DNA of 64,000 nucleotides from Candidatus Obscuribacterales bacterium (GTDB lineage Bacteria > Cyanobacteriota > Vampirovibrionia > Obscuribacterales > Obscuribacteraceae), in contig JAKFVQ010000013.1 in assembly GCA_021732085.1 (NCBI GenBank), forward strand, positions 1-64,000, given 5' to 3'. The notes below the pieces were generated by a model. It did not search any database, was not told the origin of the DNA, and worked only from the letters and a program-made list of their open reading frames with translations. Positions 35,919-44,060 of this stretch are shown here, piece after piece (position 1 is the first letter of the stretch; each line of letters begins with the position of its first letter). The position numbers and the translations under genes were made by a program.

Positions 35919-36320
35919 GTGAAGGAGCCCGCAGAGGAAAATTTTTGCCCTTGTTGTGGCGAACCTATTGGTGAAGAGGGCTATTGCACCTCTTGTTTTC
36001 GCAAACCAGATGGCGATGAAAAGCTAGAGCGTGCCTTGGCAGAAATTGTCCTGGAGAGAAGTCAATTGCACTTTGCAGTTGATTGCCGGTGGGTCCGTAT
36101 CGGCAGGGACCCTTCCAACCAGATAGTTTTGAATGATGATCGTTACACGTCAAGATATCATGCGTGGATCACCTACGAATCTGATGCTTTCTGGCTTGAG
36201 GACTTGGGTTCGACAAATGGCACGCTATTGAACGGAGAACAAGTGGAAGAGCGTGAACGTCTGCAAACAGGCGACAGAATCAGAATCGGTGAAACTGATC
36301 TGATCTTCCATTTTTTGTAG
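35919..36320 (+). CDS. FHA-domain protein with N-terminal zinc ribbon
   Basis: A 133-residue protein from a GTG start. The N-terminus has FCPCCGEPIGEEGYCTSC, a zinc ribbon. The FHA domain (about 50-130) shows the phosphothreonine-reading residues: VRIGRDPSNQIVLNDDRYTSRYHAWI and LEDLGSTNGTLLNGEQV. FHA domains bind phosphothreonine peptides, so it may act downstream of Ser/Thr kinases such as those at 44-53 kb; this is an inference. Confidence 0.88.
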   Translation: MKEPAEENFCPCCGEPIGEEGYCTSCFRKPDGDEKLERALAEIVLERSQLHFAVDCRWVRIGRDPSNQIVLNDDRYTSRYHAWITYESDAFWLEDLGSTNGTLLNGEQVEERERLQTGDRIRIGETDLIFHFL

Positions 36321-36433
36321 TGAGTTGTTTGTTTTGAGCTGATTTGAGGAATTAAATTCAAGGGGCGGCGAAGGATGCGGGGACGCAGAATCGGCGGAAG
36401 CATCCGGAGCGTTAAGTAGAGGGCAATTTAGGT

Positions 36434-37708
36434 ATGCAGGGCAAGGGAGCCGGCGCAGTCAATCGAGTAGAGCTGGAGTGTCAAGTCCTTTGTGCTGCGC
36501 TTAGACAGAGTTGGGTAAGGCGAGACAAGGTCGGCGCCTTTACCTCCATTCGAGAATTGTCTCACTTGTTTCCCGACCTCTTACCGCCACCGGAAGAGCG
36601 TGTCAGCACAAACAAAGCAAATTACTATGAAGTCCTTGGTGTGCGGCCACAGTCCGGCTTGAATTCGATTGTAGTCGGCTATCTGCGTACCGTCAGAAAA
36701 TTTCTTAAAGACTACAATCCCAAAGATCACCGTCAGTTTTACAACACAATGCTCAACGCTGGTTTCGTCTTGCGAAAACCTCGTCTGCGTTTGAGTCATG
36801 ATCTTGTTGTTGCAAGGCGTTGGCTTTACGACAGCCAAGCTCAAGACGACGAGGAAATGCTTCCAGAAGACCACGAAGAGGCCGCTCCGGTAGCAGCGAC
36901 ACCCCAACACACCCCTCCGCTGCCTCCGCAAGAAGAGCCGAAAGTTCAAGAGCCAGCTGTACGGGATCCCCATGTGCATCCAGCTGCCACCGGTAGCGAA
37001 GCGACGCCTCAGCCAGCTGCCTCTGAAGTTCACGATCCACTGGCCGCGGCGGAAGCCGCTTGGGCTGCCAATCAAGCTGCTCAACCTAAATATGATACGA
37101 CGCCGGAACAATCGCCGCCTGCTTCTGAAACGCCTCAAACCCAGTGGCAGCAACCGCAGACCGACGTTCCATACATGGACTATTCACGCTTTCAAAAAGC
37201 GCAAATCGATGAAACTCCCGCCGATGTATCGCCACCATCTGCGGTGCCTGCTCAGGAACCGGCGCCCCCGCCACCACCGGAACAGCCTAAAATGGCGCCA
37301 CCGCCGGCAGTGTCACAAGAGCCGGCAATTCCCGAGTTCAAATTCGACGAATCCCAGCTGCGTAAGCCCGAGGTCTACGTCGAGTTACCTTCCATTATCC
37401 GTTTGATGGAAGCATCCCACTTGATTGGGAAATTGGAAGTGCAAGCAATTAAAGCGCAAATGGTTCTGGCGCCGAATATCCCTGCAGAGCAGCTCGTTAT
37501 AAATGCTGGATATGCAACGAGAACCGAGCTCGCCTCCTTAAAGTTGGCGCAAGATCTTTTGTCTTCCGGAAAGATAAGCATGGCGCAATTCCAGGTCGCG
37601 ATGTACGACGAGCGGACTTCTGGTCTTCGTATGGCTGAGTCCTTGCAAGTGCGAGGTTGGCTGGAGACCGAGGTCAAGAATCCTATCGAAGAATTAAAGC
37701 AGCAATAG
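36434..37708 (+). CDS. Degenerate J-domain protein with Pro-rich linker
   Basis: A 424-residue protein. Residues about 62-135 (YYEVLGVRPQSGLNSIVVGYL and FYNTMLNAGFVLRKPRLRLSHD) follow the pattern of a DnaJ J-domain, but HPD, needed to stimulate Hsp70, is replaced by YNP. A Pro/Ala/Gln/Glu-rich linker of about 180 residues follows. The C-terminal 110 residues are helical (VELPSIIRLMEASHLIGKLEVQAIKAQ) and unrecognised. It lies downstream of the FHA gene on the same strand. Its function is unknown; a scaffold role is possible. Confidence 0.7.
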   Translation: MQGKGAGAVNRVELECQVLCAALRQSWVRRDKVGAFTSIRELSHLFPDLLPPPEERVSTNKANYYEVLGVRPQSGLNSIVVGYLRTVRKFLKDYNPKDHRQFYNTMLNAGFVLRKPRLRLSHDLVVARRWLYDSQAQDDEEMLPEDHEEAAPVAATPQHTPPLPPQEEPKVQEPAVRDPHVHPAATGSEATPQPAASEVHDPLAAAEAAWAANQAAQPKYDTTPEQSPPASETPQTQWQQPQTDVPYMDYSRFQKAQIDETPADVSPPSAVPAQEPAPPPPPEQPKMAPPPAVSQEPAIPEFKFDESQLRKPEVYVELPSIIRLMEASHLIGKLEVQAIKAQMVLAPNIPAEQLVINAGYATRTELASLKLAQDLLSSGKISMAQFQVAMYDERTSGLRMAESLQVRGWLETEVKNPIEELKQQ

Positions 37709-37780
37709 CTCGGCTTGAGCTACTATGGTCCTGCTCCCATGCCGTTGACGGGCTAGGGCAGGGAGATCGGGTAGCTTGAG

Positions 37781-38971
37781 ATGGTTCTCAATCAGGTTCC
37801 ACGTCATAGCAGGCGGGATTTCACTGTCAAAGTGAATGCGTCAGCCTGCGGAATCTTAGGCGCACTTAATGCTCCTGAAGCCCAGGAATGCGAGATTATC
37901 GATTTTTCACCGCCACCATTAACGTCGTCTTTGCGTTCCGGGGGTGATGATGGCGCCAGGCTTCTGGCTATGCTTGCAACTGAAATTCAATCTACGCACG
38001 GTCAGCAATTCGACTTCAGCCCGGCTGCAGACGATATAAGCGTCCAGCGAGCGGGCGCAAATTACTTGGCCAATATAGCTGACTCCGAAGTCGTCGACTT
38101 GCACGGAGCGGAGCGCCTTGCCCTGATCGAAAGCATGCGTCGACGTCTTAACGAAGCCCAAGACGACGAAGTCAATTTCGAAGATGGCGGTGAGATTCTC
38201 TTTAGTGAGCAGGCAAATTCTGCAGGCGATGCGCTTTACTCATGCGAGCGCGAGTCAATCGATGATAACTATTTGCAGAAAGTGTCGAAGCGCATGCATC
38301 TGCATGTTGAAGTACTTTCCTGCGGAAAACGAGTAGAGACATTTGATAACGGAAGTATTGTCTGCAAGGATGTTCTTGGGCGGGTCACTGAAATCTTCTC
38401 CTGCTTTGGCGACTCATTTTATTTCACTTATGGTGAACATGGCGAGTTGTTCTCCTTCACGCGAACCAGTAAATCCGGCAAGGTACACAGCCGGGGCGAG
38501 CGCGGACCCGATTCGGTCACCGTTCGTGATGCCGAGGGAAGAGTAAAAGCGATCGGCGAATGTATGAGTGTTGACCCGTGGGGATGCTTTTATTTGCACT
38601 CTAAAGACGGTCAGTACTTCTGTTTGGATTTGGTAGGCGGGATTCACAGTGAGCGTCGGCGCCTGATCAATTCAGATGGAAAAGTTGAGTATATAACTTC
38701 AGCGTTTGCACATGATGGTTTTCGTATGGCCACTTTGTATGCCTCGGCGTCCGGCAGCCCTTCGCGCAAACCGCTGCGGGCGACTACTTATAGATTTTAC
38801 GGACGAGATGGAACTGCTGTGGAATTCGCAAGTGAAGATCATCTACGCGAGTATTGCCCGTCGCGCTCGTTGCCGCCAGGATCTTTTCCGGTAAACTCTA
38901 CATGGATTCATGCCCGCCAGGCTCACACGGCCTGGGAATCTGTGAAAGAATATCTCTCAAGGGTTAGTTAG
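37781..38971 (+). CDS. Hypothetical protein with YD-like C-terminal part
   Basis: A 396-residue soluble protein with no signal peptide. The N-terminal 130 residues are acidic and unrecognised. From about 180 on there are beta-rich units (GRVTEIFSCFGDSFYFTYGEHGELFSFT, then VRDAEGRVKAIGE) reminiscent of YD/RHS repeats but too irregular for certainty. GGGAGAT precedes the ATG at a longer than usual distance. It is followed 46 bp later by the phosphohexomutase gene. Confidence 0.65.
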   Translation: MVLNQVPRHSRRDFTVKVNASACGILGALNAPEAQECEIIDFSPPPLTSSLRSGGDDGARLLAMLATEIQSTHGQQFDFSPAADDISVQRAGANYLANIADSEVVDLHGAERLALIESMRRRLNEAQDDEVNFEDGGEILFSEQANSAGDALYSCERESIDDNYLQKVSKRMHLHVEVLSCGKRVETFDNGSIVCKDVLGRVTEIFSCFGDSFYFTYGEHGELFSFTRTSKSGKVHSRGERGPDSVTVRDAEGRVKAIGECMSVDPWGCFYLHSKDGQYFCLDLVGGIHSERRRLINSDGKVEYITSAFAHDGFRMATLYASASGSPSRKPLRATTYRFYGRDGTAVEFASEDHLREYCPSRSLPPGSFPVNSTWIHARQAHTAWESVKEYLSRVS

Positions 38972-39017
38972 TTAATTAGTTAGTCAGTTCGTTGATCGTA
39001 GGAGGACTTCCGAAACA

Positions 39018-40466
39018 ATGTCTCAGATAACATTTGGTACCGACGGGTGGAGAGCGGTAATTGCTGAGGACTTCACCTTTGCCAATGTTGAAAAAGTCGC
39101 TTATGCAATAGGACGATATATCAACGAAACTTACCACAAAAACGGCAATCGCGTTCCAGTGCTTGTCGGCTATGACACCCGTTTCATGGCTGACAAATTC
39201 GCATTGCGTGCTGCCCAAGTTTTTATCTCGATGGGCATACCGGCTAAATTGGCGAATCGCGATGTGCCAACTCCCGTTATCGCATATGCTACTCAATCGG
39301 AACCGACTGCTGGTGCTGTTCAACTAACTGCCAGCCATAATCCTCCCGAGTATTGCGGAATGAAGTACATTCCTGACTTCGCAGGACCGGCGACAAACGA
39401 GATCACCGAGCGAATCGTCGCGCACCTCACCGATGTACCATATGAAATTGATGTGCACTCAATTGAGGTGCCACGCTTTGATCCCAAAGCACCATATATG
39501 AAGGCGCTGAAAGACATGGTCGATTTCGATCGCATTGCTAAGTCCGGAATTAGAGTCGGCGTCGAGTGTCTTTACAGTACGAGTCGTGAATATCTTGATG
39601 AAGTACTTCAAGAAAATGGAGTCGAATACAAAGTTCTGCATAACTGGCGCGACCCGCTTTTTGGTGGCGGTATGCCTGAGCCTAAGGCACAGTATCTTAC
39701 TGATTTGAGCAAGCTGGTAGTTGATGAAAAGTTGGATGTCGGCCTTGCCACCGATGGTGATGCTGATCGTTTCGCTATCATCGACGAGAAAGGCAACTAC
39801 GTATCGGCGAATCAATTGCTTTCCTTGCTTACTCGCCACTTCTTGAAGAATCGCGGAGTCACTGGATGTTTGGTTAAGACGGTTGCTACCACTCACTTCC
39901 TCGATCGCTTAGCCAAAGAGCACGGACTCGAGATTTTCGAAACTCCAGTCGGTTTCAAATACATTGGCGAGCTAATGCGCCAAAAGGATGTCTTGCTCGG
40001 TGGAGAAGAATCCGGCGGCTGCTCAGTCAAAGGACACATCCCTGAGAAGGATGGCATTCTCTGCAACTTACTGATAGTTGAGATGCTTGCTTATGAGAAG
40101 AAGCCGCTCTCGCAAATTTGGGCTGAGATGGTTGCCGCAAGCGGTGTTGAATTCGCCTATCGCCGCAGAGACTTGAAACTTACTGCCGAGAGTCAAAAGA
40201 GTTTTGTGGATAAACTCACCAATGAGCCGTTCGAAAAAATCGGAAGCACAAAGGTGACCAAGGTGGGGCGCCTTGACGGATTCAAGTACTATCTTGAAGA
40301 TGACAGCTGGATTCTCATTCGTCCAAGTGGAACTGAGCCTCTCGTCCGACTTTATTTTGAAGCACCATCTGCGGTGCGTGTCGATCAACTGAAAAATGAT
40401 TTCGACAAGATGATCGATGATATGCTTGCCGGTATGGGCGCTAAAGTTCTGGCTCTGCACGCCTGA
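39018..40466 (+). CDS. Phosphohexomutase (phosphoglucomutase/phosphomannomutase)
   Basis: A 482-residue alpha-D-phosphohexomutase. The phosphoserine loop TASHNPP has S106 as the catalytic residue. The metal site is DGDAD (246-250), the sugar-specificity loop is GGEESGG, and the phosphate-binding loop is RPSGTEPLVRLY. All four motifs are intact. The enzyme interconverts hexose 1- and 6-phosphates for glycan or storage synthesis. The exact sugar cannot be fixed from sequence alone. GGAGGA precedes the ATG at 39018. Confidence 0.93.
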   Translation: MSQITFGTDGWRAVIAEDFTFANVEKVAYAIGRYINETYHKNGNRVPVLVGYDTRFMADKFALRAAQVFISMGIPAKLANRDVPTPVIAYATQSEPTAGAVQLTASHNPPEYCGMKYIPDFAGPATNEITERIVAHLTDVPYEIDVHSIEVPRFDPKAPYMKALKDMVDFDRIAKSGIRVGVECLYSTSREYLDEVLQENGVEYKVLHNWRDPLFGGGMPEPKAQYLTDLSKLVVDEKLDVGLATDGDADRFAIIDEKGNYVSANQLLSLLTRHFLKNRGVTGCLVKTVATTHFLDRLAKEHGLEIFETPVGFKYIGELMRQKDVLLGGEESGGCSVKGHIPEKDGILCNLLIVEMLAYEKKPLSQIWAEMVAASGVEFAYRRRDLKLTAESQKSFVDKLTNEPFEKIGSTKVTKVGRLDGFKYYLEDDSWILIRPSGTEPLVRLYFEAPSAVRVDQLKNDFDKMIDDMLAGMGAKVLALHA

Positions 40467-40481
40467 TCTTTTATTTCTTGC

Positions 40482-40919
40482 CTAGATCCACTTATTGTGT
40501 TGAGTGAGAACGACTTCGGGCTGGTACTCGGACAAGCAATATCCGGCGATGCTAGCGTGGAAGAAATTGATGCCCGCTTGTAAAATGCTACAGCCAGGAT
40601 TTCTGAGCGGGAAGCCTTTTGTTGAGCCGTTCGGGACGCCTCTCCTTCCGCCGGCGCTTTCGCTCGGGTGAATGACGCTAAGAATGGCGGTGCTTTTATT
40701 CTTGTGTTTAGCGTAATGCTCAACGTGCATTGCTCTTATTCTGGGGCTGGAATCGTTGCTGCGCGGAGGATGCCAATTTGATCTCGTTATTCTCTCAATT
40801 TCTTTGACGTACTGCACCGCTTGCAGCATTGGCGTATCCTCGGCCCTGCATATTTGCGATGGTATCGAATATGATGCCAGTGCAAGGTATAAGCAGGCGA
40901 GTCCGAACCTGCACCGCAT
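40482..40919 (-). CDS. Exported TonB C-terminal-like protein
   Basis: About 145 residues from the ATG at 40919, giving a signal peptide CRFGLACLYLALASYSIPSQICRAE; an upstream in-frame ATG at 40958 is an alternative with a slightly better ribosome-binding site. The mature part starts with YVKEIERITRSNWHPPR, matching the start of TonB/TolA C-terminal domains. The following KNKSTAILSVIHPSESAGG fits the second beta strand only roughly. It is convergent with the phosphohexomutase gene. A role in envelope energy coupling is possible but not shown. Confidence 0.65.
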   Translation of the reverse strand: MRCRFGLACLYLALASYSIPSQICRAEDTPMLQAVQYVKEIERITRSNWHPPRSNDSSPRIRAMHVEHYAKHKNKSTAILSVIHPSESAGGRRGVPNGSTKGFPLRNPGCSILQAGINFFHASIAGYCLSEYQPEVVLTQHNKWI

Positions 40920-41030
40920 TATTGAATTTCTTATCCGCAATATGCGTAGTTGGGTCATTCTTATCTCGATATGTTTACCGTCTGACCTATGGAAGAATCC
41001 TGAGAAGATTACCGTCCGCAATTACGAAGT

Positions 41031-41044
41031 ATATATATATATAT
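41031..41044. repeat. (AT)7 dinucleotide repeat
   Basis: Fourteen bases of alternating AT lie in the region between the TonB-C-like gene (minus) and the FtsB-like gene (plus), about 135 bp before the latter. It could vary in length by slippage and affect promoter spacing. Confidence 0.8.
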
Positions 41045-41179
41045 CTTGCTTCACTTGCTGGGCGCCTTGGCTACCTTAGCGGGCTGACATGGACAGATTG
41101 CCATTGGCAAGGTACGCTAGTGGCGCGTCAGGACATTTATGTAAGTTCTGTGACCCCGCGCGGTATTCCTCCTGGTTTG

Positions 41180-41461
41180 ATGAACAAAACTCGGCTATTT
41201 AGAGAGCTTCTGGTGATGATGGTGACCTGTTTGGCCATTTTTCACGCATGCAAATCTATTTACGGAAGTATTGAGCACCAATTTTTCCTCCATAAGCAGA
41301 CTATTGCCTTGAAGGCTGGACACTCTCAGGCGCAGGAAGTGAATAAAGAGTTGCGCGAGGGGCTCAGCAACTATCGTTCTTCCTCTGGAATTGAACGGCT
41401 TGCTCGCGAACGCCTTAACCTGTCCGGCGCAGACGAAATAATAGTCAGAATCAGCAAATAG
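41180..41461 (+). CDS. FtsB/DivIC-family septum protein
   Basis: A 93-residue protein from the ATG at 41180; longer in-frame starts (to 40829) read through the opposite gene and are rejected. The membrane segment VMMVTCLAIFHACKSIY is followed by a coiled coil (about 33-70) and the motif GIERLARERLNLSGADEIIVRI, characteristic of FtsB/DivIC septum-formation initiators. The ribosome-binding site is weak. It would act in the divisome by linking FtsL and FtsQ/DivIB homologues, none of which is in this window. Confidence 0.78.
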   Translation: MNKTRLFRELLVMMVTCLAIFHACKSIYGSIEHQFFLHKQTIALKAGHSQAQEVNKELREGLSNYRSSSGIERLARERLNLSGADEIIVRISK

Positions 41462-41503
41462 CAGGATCGGCTAGGGTATTTTGCTCGCCTAAGTCGATGC
41501 ATC

Positions 41504-41609
41504 TTTTTCTCACCATGACAACCCTGCTGGCGCTTCAAGTCAATTGAGCAATGGTAAGGCTTTTGGGTCTCCCCTGGGGAAATCTCGGGTGTTGTCATGG
41601 TGAGAAAAA
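41504..41609. repeat. 106-bp inverted-repeat element, copy 2
   Basis: The left arm TTTTTCTCACCATGACAAC (41504-41522) faces its exact reverse complement (41591-41609). The arms match those of copy 1 at 22555-22660, the total length is the same (106 bp), while the inner 68 bp differ. Flanks GCCTA-n5-GATGCA and TCCAAA...GGAG are also shared. It lies 43 bp after the FtsB-like gene in a 444-bp gap with no other gene. Confidence 0.85.
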
Positions 41610-41851
41610 AATCCAAAAATCTAGGGGAGTCGAAGACCCTCGCTTGCACGTTGTGCTAACCGCGCGGTGATTGTTGCGGGAAGAAAACCCGTCCACCATT
41701 GATGAGCTGCAGCGAAGAAGGCTTGGCTTGGACGTGCTTAAGCGTCCGGTGTCCTTCTGGCAAATATGCAAATGTATTCTTCGTCCGGAGAATTTGGGCA
41801 AAGCTCAATCGGCCAACCATTCAGCTCCCCAGCGCTTAAAACTAGAGAAGA

Positions 41852-41868
41852 CCGCCCCTAAGAGGCGG
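41852..41868 (-). terminator. Possible terminator of the small exported gene
   Basis: CCGCC (41852-41856) and GGCGG (41864-41868) form a 5-bp stem. On the minus strand a T-rich tract (TCTTCTCTAGTTTT) follows. It lies 37 bp after the stop of the gene at 41906. The stem is short. Confidence 0.35.
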
Positions 41869-41905
41869 CCTTCCATAGAAGTCCGAAGCAAAACCTTGAT
41901 ATGGC

Positions 41906-42130
41906 CTATCTGACGAGGGCTCTTGAGAGCCAGAATGCCCGTACCTCACGGTACGTATTGAGTAGTTTCGTTTGAACCATTCCTACTTTGACGATAGGCA
42001 CCGACATCATTTTCGGACCCATCGGGACAGTAGTCGGGCCGAGCATGAGCGGACCGGCGAGCGCGGCTGTGACCGTGACTCCGAAAGCTCCTGCTACGAC
42101 TGCTGCCAAAAACATGCTTTTCAGACGCAT
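41906..42130 (-). CDS. Small exported protein
   Basis: A 74-residue protein with a signal peptide (KSMFLAAVVAGAFGVTVTAALA, cleavage after ALAG or ALA). The mature part is about 48 residues, rich in Pro, Met and Val (PMGPKMMSVPIVKVGM), with a basic tail. GGAGGT lies 7 bases before the ATG, and a good promoter is about 70 bp upstream. No family is recognised. Confidence 0.72.
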   Translation of the reverse strand: MRLKSMFLAAVVAGAFGVTVTAALAGPLMLGPTTVPMGPKMMSVPIVKVGMVQTKLLNTYREVRAFWLSRALVR

Positions 42131-42200
42131 ACGTAGACCTCCATTTCTTCGAGACTTCTATTTGTGATAAGTGCTTAGCTTCAGCTAAACTCTATGATAA

Positions 42201-42229
42201 ATACTATGTACCCTGTGCGTTCTTGACAA
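42201..42229 (-). promoter_or_regulatory. Candidate promoter for the small exported gene
   Basis: On the minus strand, TTGTCA (42224-42229) and TAGTAT (42201-42206) are separated by 17 bp, about 70 bp before the ATG at 42130. On the plus strand the same spot has TTGACA (42223-42228), which could serve the CPBP gene at 42312 with a weak -10 (AAATAA). Confidence 0.5.
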
Positions 42230-42311
42230 TTATAATAACACGAAGAAATAACATTAAACTTGCATGAATTAGGTTAAATTTTCCGCCTTTGTATGCTAAA
42301 GGTTTCCATCC

Positions 42312-43757
42312 GTGTCTGACGACATCATCGCAATCATTGCTTGTTGTATTTTAGGGTTAATCGCTCATGGTTCTCGCTCGCAGCGATGGCTTGAATGGGT
42401 AATCCGGGTCACCATCTGCGTTTTCATTGGCGGAGAGTGTCTCTACATACTCAACGCCGAGCCGACTGCTCAGATGACGACCAATCCCTGGGGGTACTCG
42501 TTATTGGTTGCCTGCGCTGCGTTGTCCGGCGTTTTGCTCTTTGAACCAGGCAGAAAGCTTTTCTCACTTCTTTTCACCGCCCTCGAGCAGGTTGTCGCGG
42601 GGCGCGTCTTATTGGCACTTTTCGGGAAGCTGGTGGCTCCGGTACCTGTCGCTGTGGAAGCGAGCCCAGGTTCGGACCGCGGTGGCGGTGCTCCCACATT
42701 GCCTGTTGCTGAAAATCATCCCGTATCTGATTCAGTAAATTCAGCGTCCTCTGTAGGAGCGAACGCGGCTGAAGAAGATGATGAAGCAATTGAGCCTGCT
42801 AAAGGACACTCGGGAGAGTCCCCGGATCATTCAGATGAAGGCGCTTCTGTCACTGGCGACACTGGTGCTTCTTCTTCTTCTTCTTCTTCTTCTGAAATGG
42901 ACAAAAGCGCTGAAGCTAATGCTTCAGCTGCCATCGAGAAGCCGGTAACTGACGACGAGGGGCATATTCCTGATCCGGTAGCTCAGCAGGGCGAGCCGCC
43001 AACCGCCACTGCTTGGGTAATGCAAAAAATCCCATTTCACAAGGCATTTTTTGCTGAGCGCATTTTTGTCCCATCTTCTATTCCACATATGAATGCATTG
43101 TGGATCTACCTCACCGTTGTCGCATTTTTGTTGACGCATACTGAGATGAGCTCCGGTTTTCAAATGCCTTCGATTATGATACCGCTGCCGGTGAGCCTCG
43201 ATCAGCTCTTCTCCTATAACTTTCTCGGCTTGATCATGCTTTCAGCTTGCGGCGTAGGCATTCTTGTCACACGAAAACCTATGGAAACTTTGAGAAGGCT
43301 GGGTATCGTAAAGCCGACCCTGGCTCAGGTCTTTATCGGAATCGCTGGAATCTTCGTCACCTTTGCCTATGACTATTTGTGGTCCACTTACACGCACGGG
43401 CAAGAGGGTTTGGGTTACGCTGACAAAATTTCGCACTATAACGAAGGCGCCTTCAATCCCACTGCATCAGCCTCCTCTGCTGGAATGCTGGCATCAGCGA
43501 CCGGCATCTGCGCTGGTATCGGCGAGGAGATTCTTTCTCGCGGTGCACTACAGCCGGTGCTGGGAATTCTTCCTTCCGCATTCTTGCACGGCGCACTCCA
43601 TGCCCAGTTCTCGCATGCTCCTATCTTGATTTTGCAGGTCTTCGGCTGGTCCACAATCATGGGCATTATTCGGCGTTATACGAACACCACCACTACGATA
43701 ATCACGCACGTTGGGTTCAACTTTATCTCCACATTCTTGTTCGCCTTTAATCCTTAG
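42312..43757 (+). CDS. CPBP family intramembrane metalloprotease
   Basis: A 481-residue membrane protein. Three N-terminal hydrophobic helices are followed by an acidic, Ser-rich linker (about 120-225), then the CPBP (CAAX/Abi) domain. Catalytic motifs are intact: EE of GEEILSRG (E405, E406, R410), FLHGALHA (H426, H430) and THVGFNF near the end. Such proteases cleave within membranes and serve in peptide maturation or immunity. The linker contains a Ser run encoded by a CTT repeat that may slip. GTG start. Confidence 0.88.
   Translation: MSDDIIAIIACCILGLIAHGSRSQRWLEWVIRVTICVFIGGECLYILNAEPTAQMTTNPWGYSLLVACAALSGVLLFEPGRKLFSLLFTALEQVVAGRVLLALFGKLVAPVPVAVEASPGSDRGGGAPTLPVAENHPVSDSVNSASSVGANAAEEDDEAIEPAKGHSGESPDHSDEGASVTGDTGASSSSSSSSEMDKSAEANASAAIEKPVTDDEGHIPDPVAQQGEPPTATAWVMQKIPFHKAFFAERIFVPSSIPHMNALWIYLTVVAFLLTHTEMSSGFQMPSIMIPLPVSLDQLFSYNFLGLIMLSACGVGILVTRKPMETLRRLGIVKPTLAQVFIGIAGIFVTFAYDYLWSTYTHGQEGLGYADKISHYNEGAFNPTASASSAGMLASATGICAGIGEEILSRGALQPVLGILPSAFLHGALHAQFSHAPILILQVFGWSTIMGIIRRYTNTTTTIITHVGFNFISTFLFAFNP
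42868..42893 (+). repeat. (CTT) triplet repeat encoding poly-Ser
   Basis: Twenty-six bases of CTT repeat inside the CPBP gene encode a run of eight Ser in the acidic linker. Triplet slippage would change Ser number without a frameshift. Confidence 0.85.
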
Positions 43758-44060
43758 AGCCTCTACTAGTCAGTCTCCTGCTGTTGGATGCTGTACAGCG
43801 GCGGCAGGTGGTGCATATTCCCGGAGCTCCAATCAAGCAATCAATGAGTTACGAAATCAATGATTTAGGAACTCATTTTAGGAATGGAATCCTCCGATCC
43901 GTCTCTGGAAAATGTCGGTGTAAGATTTTTCACGAATCATTGGACACCGTTTTGATGAGTCATCGCATCGCGTGCGTCAGGCAATGCCGCAGCAGACCGC
44001 CGGTTTGGAAGCTCCTACTGCAGGGAACGTCAGGATTGAGCGTGGACGAGGCGTGGCGCC
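43758..44060. other. Gap before the kinase genes
   Basis: A 303-bp stretch between the CPBP gene and the first kinase. A TTG-initiated frame (43784-44071) overlaps the kinase start and has no sensible product, so it is not called. No promoter or terminator is clear. Confidence 0.5.

Noticed and set aside
40829-41179. N-terminal extension of the FtsB-like protein
   Set aside because: It runs across the opposite gene and a dinucleotide repeat. The family fold starts at the ATG at 41180.
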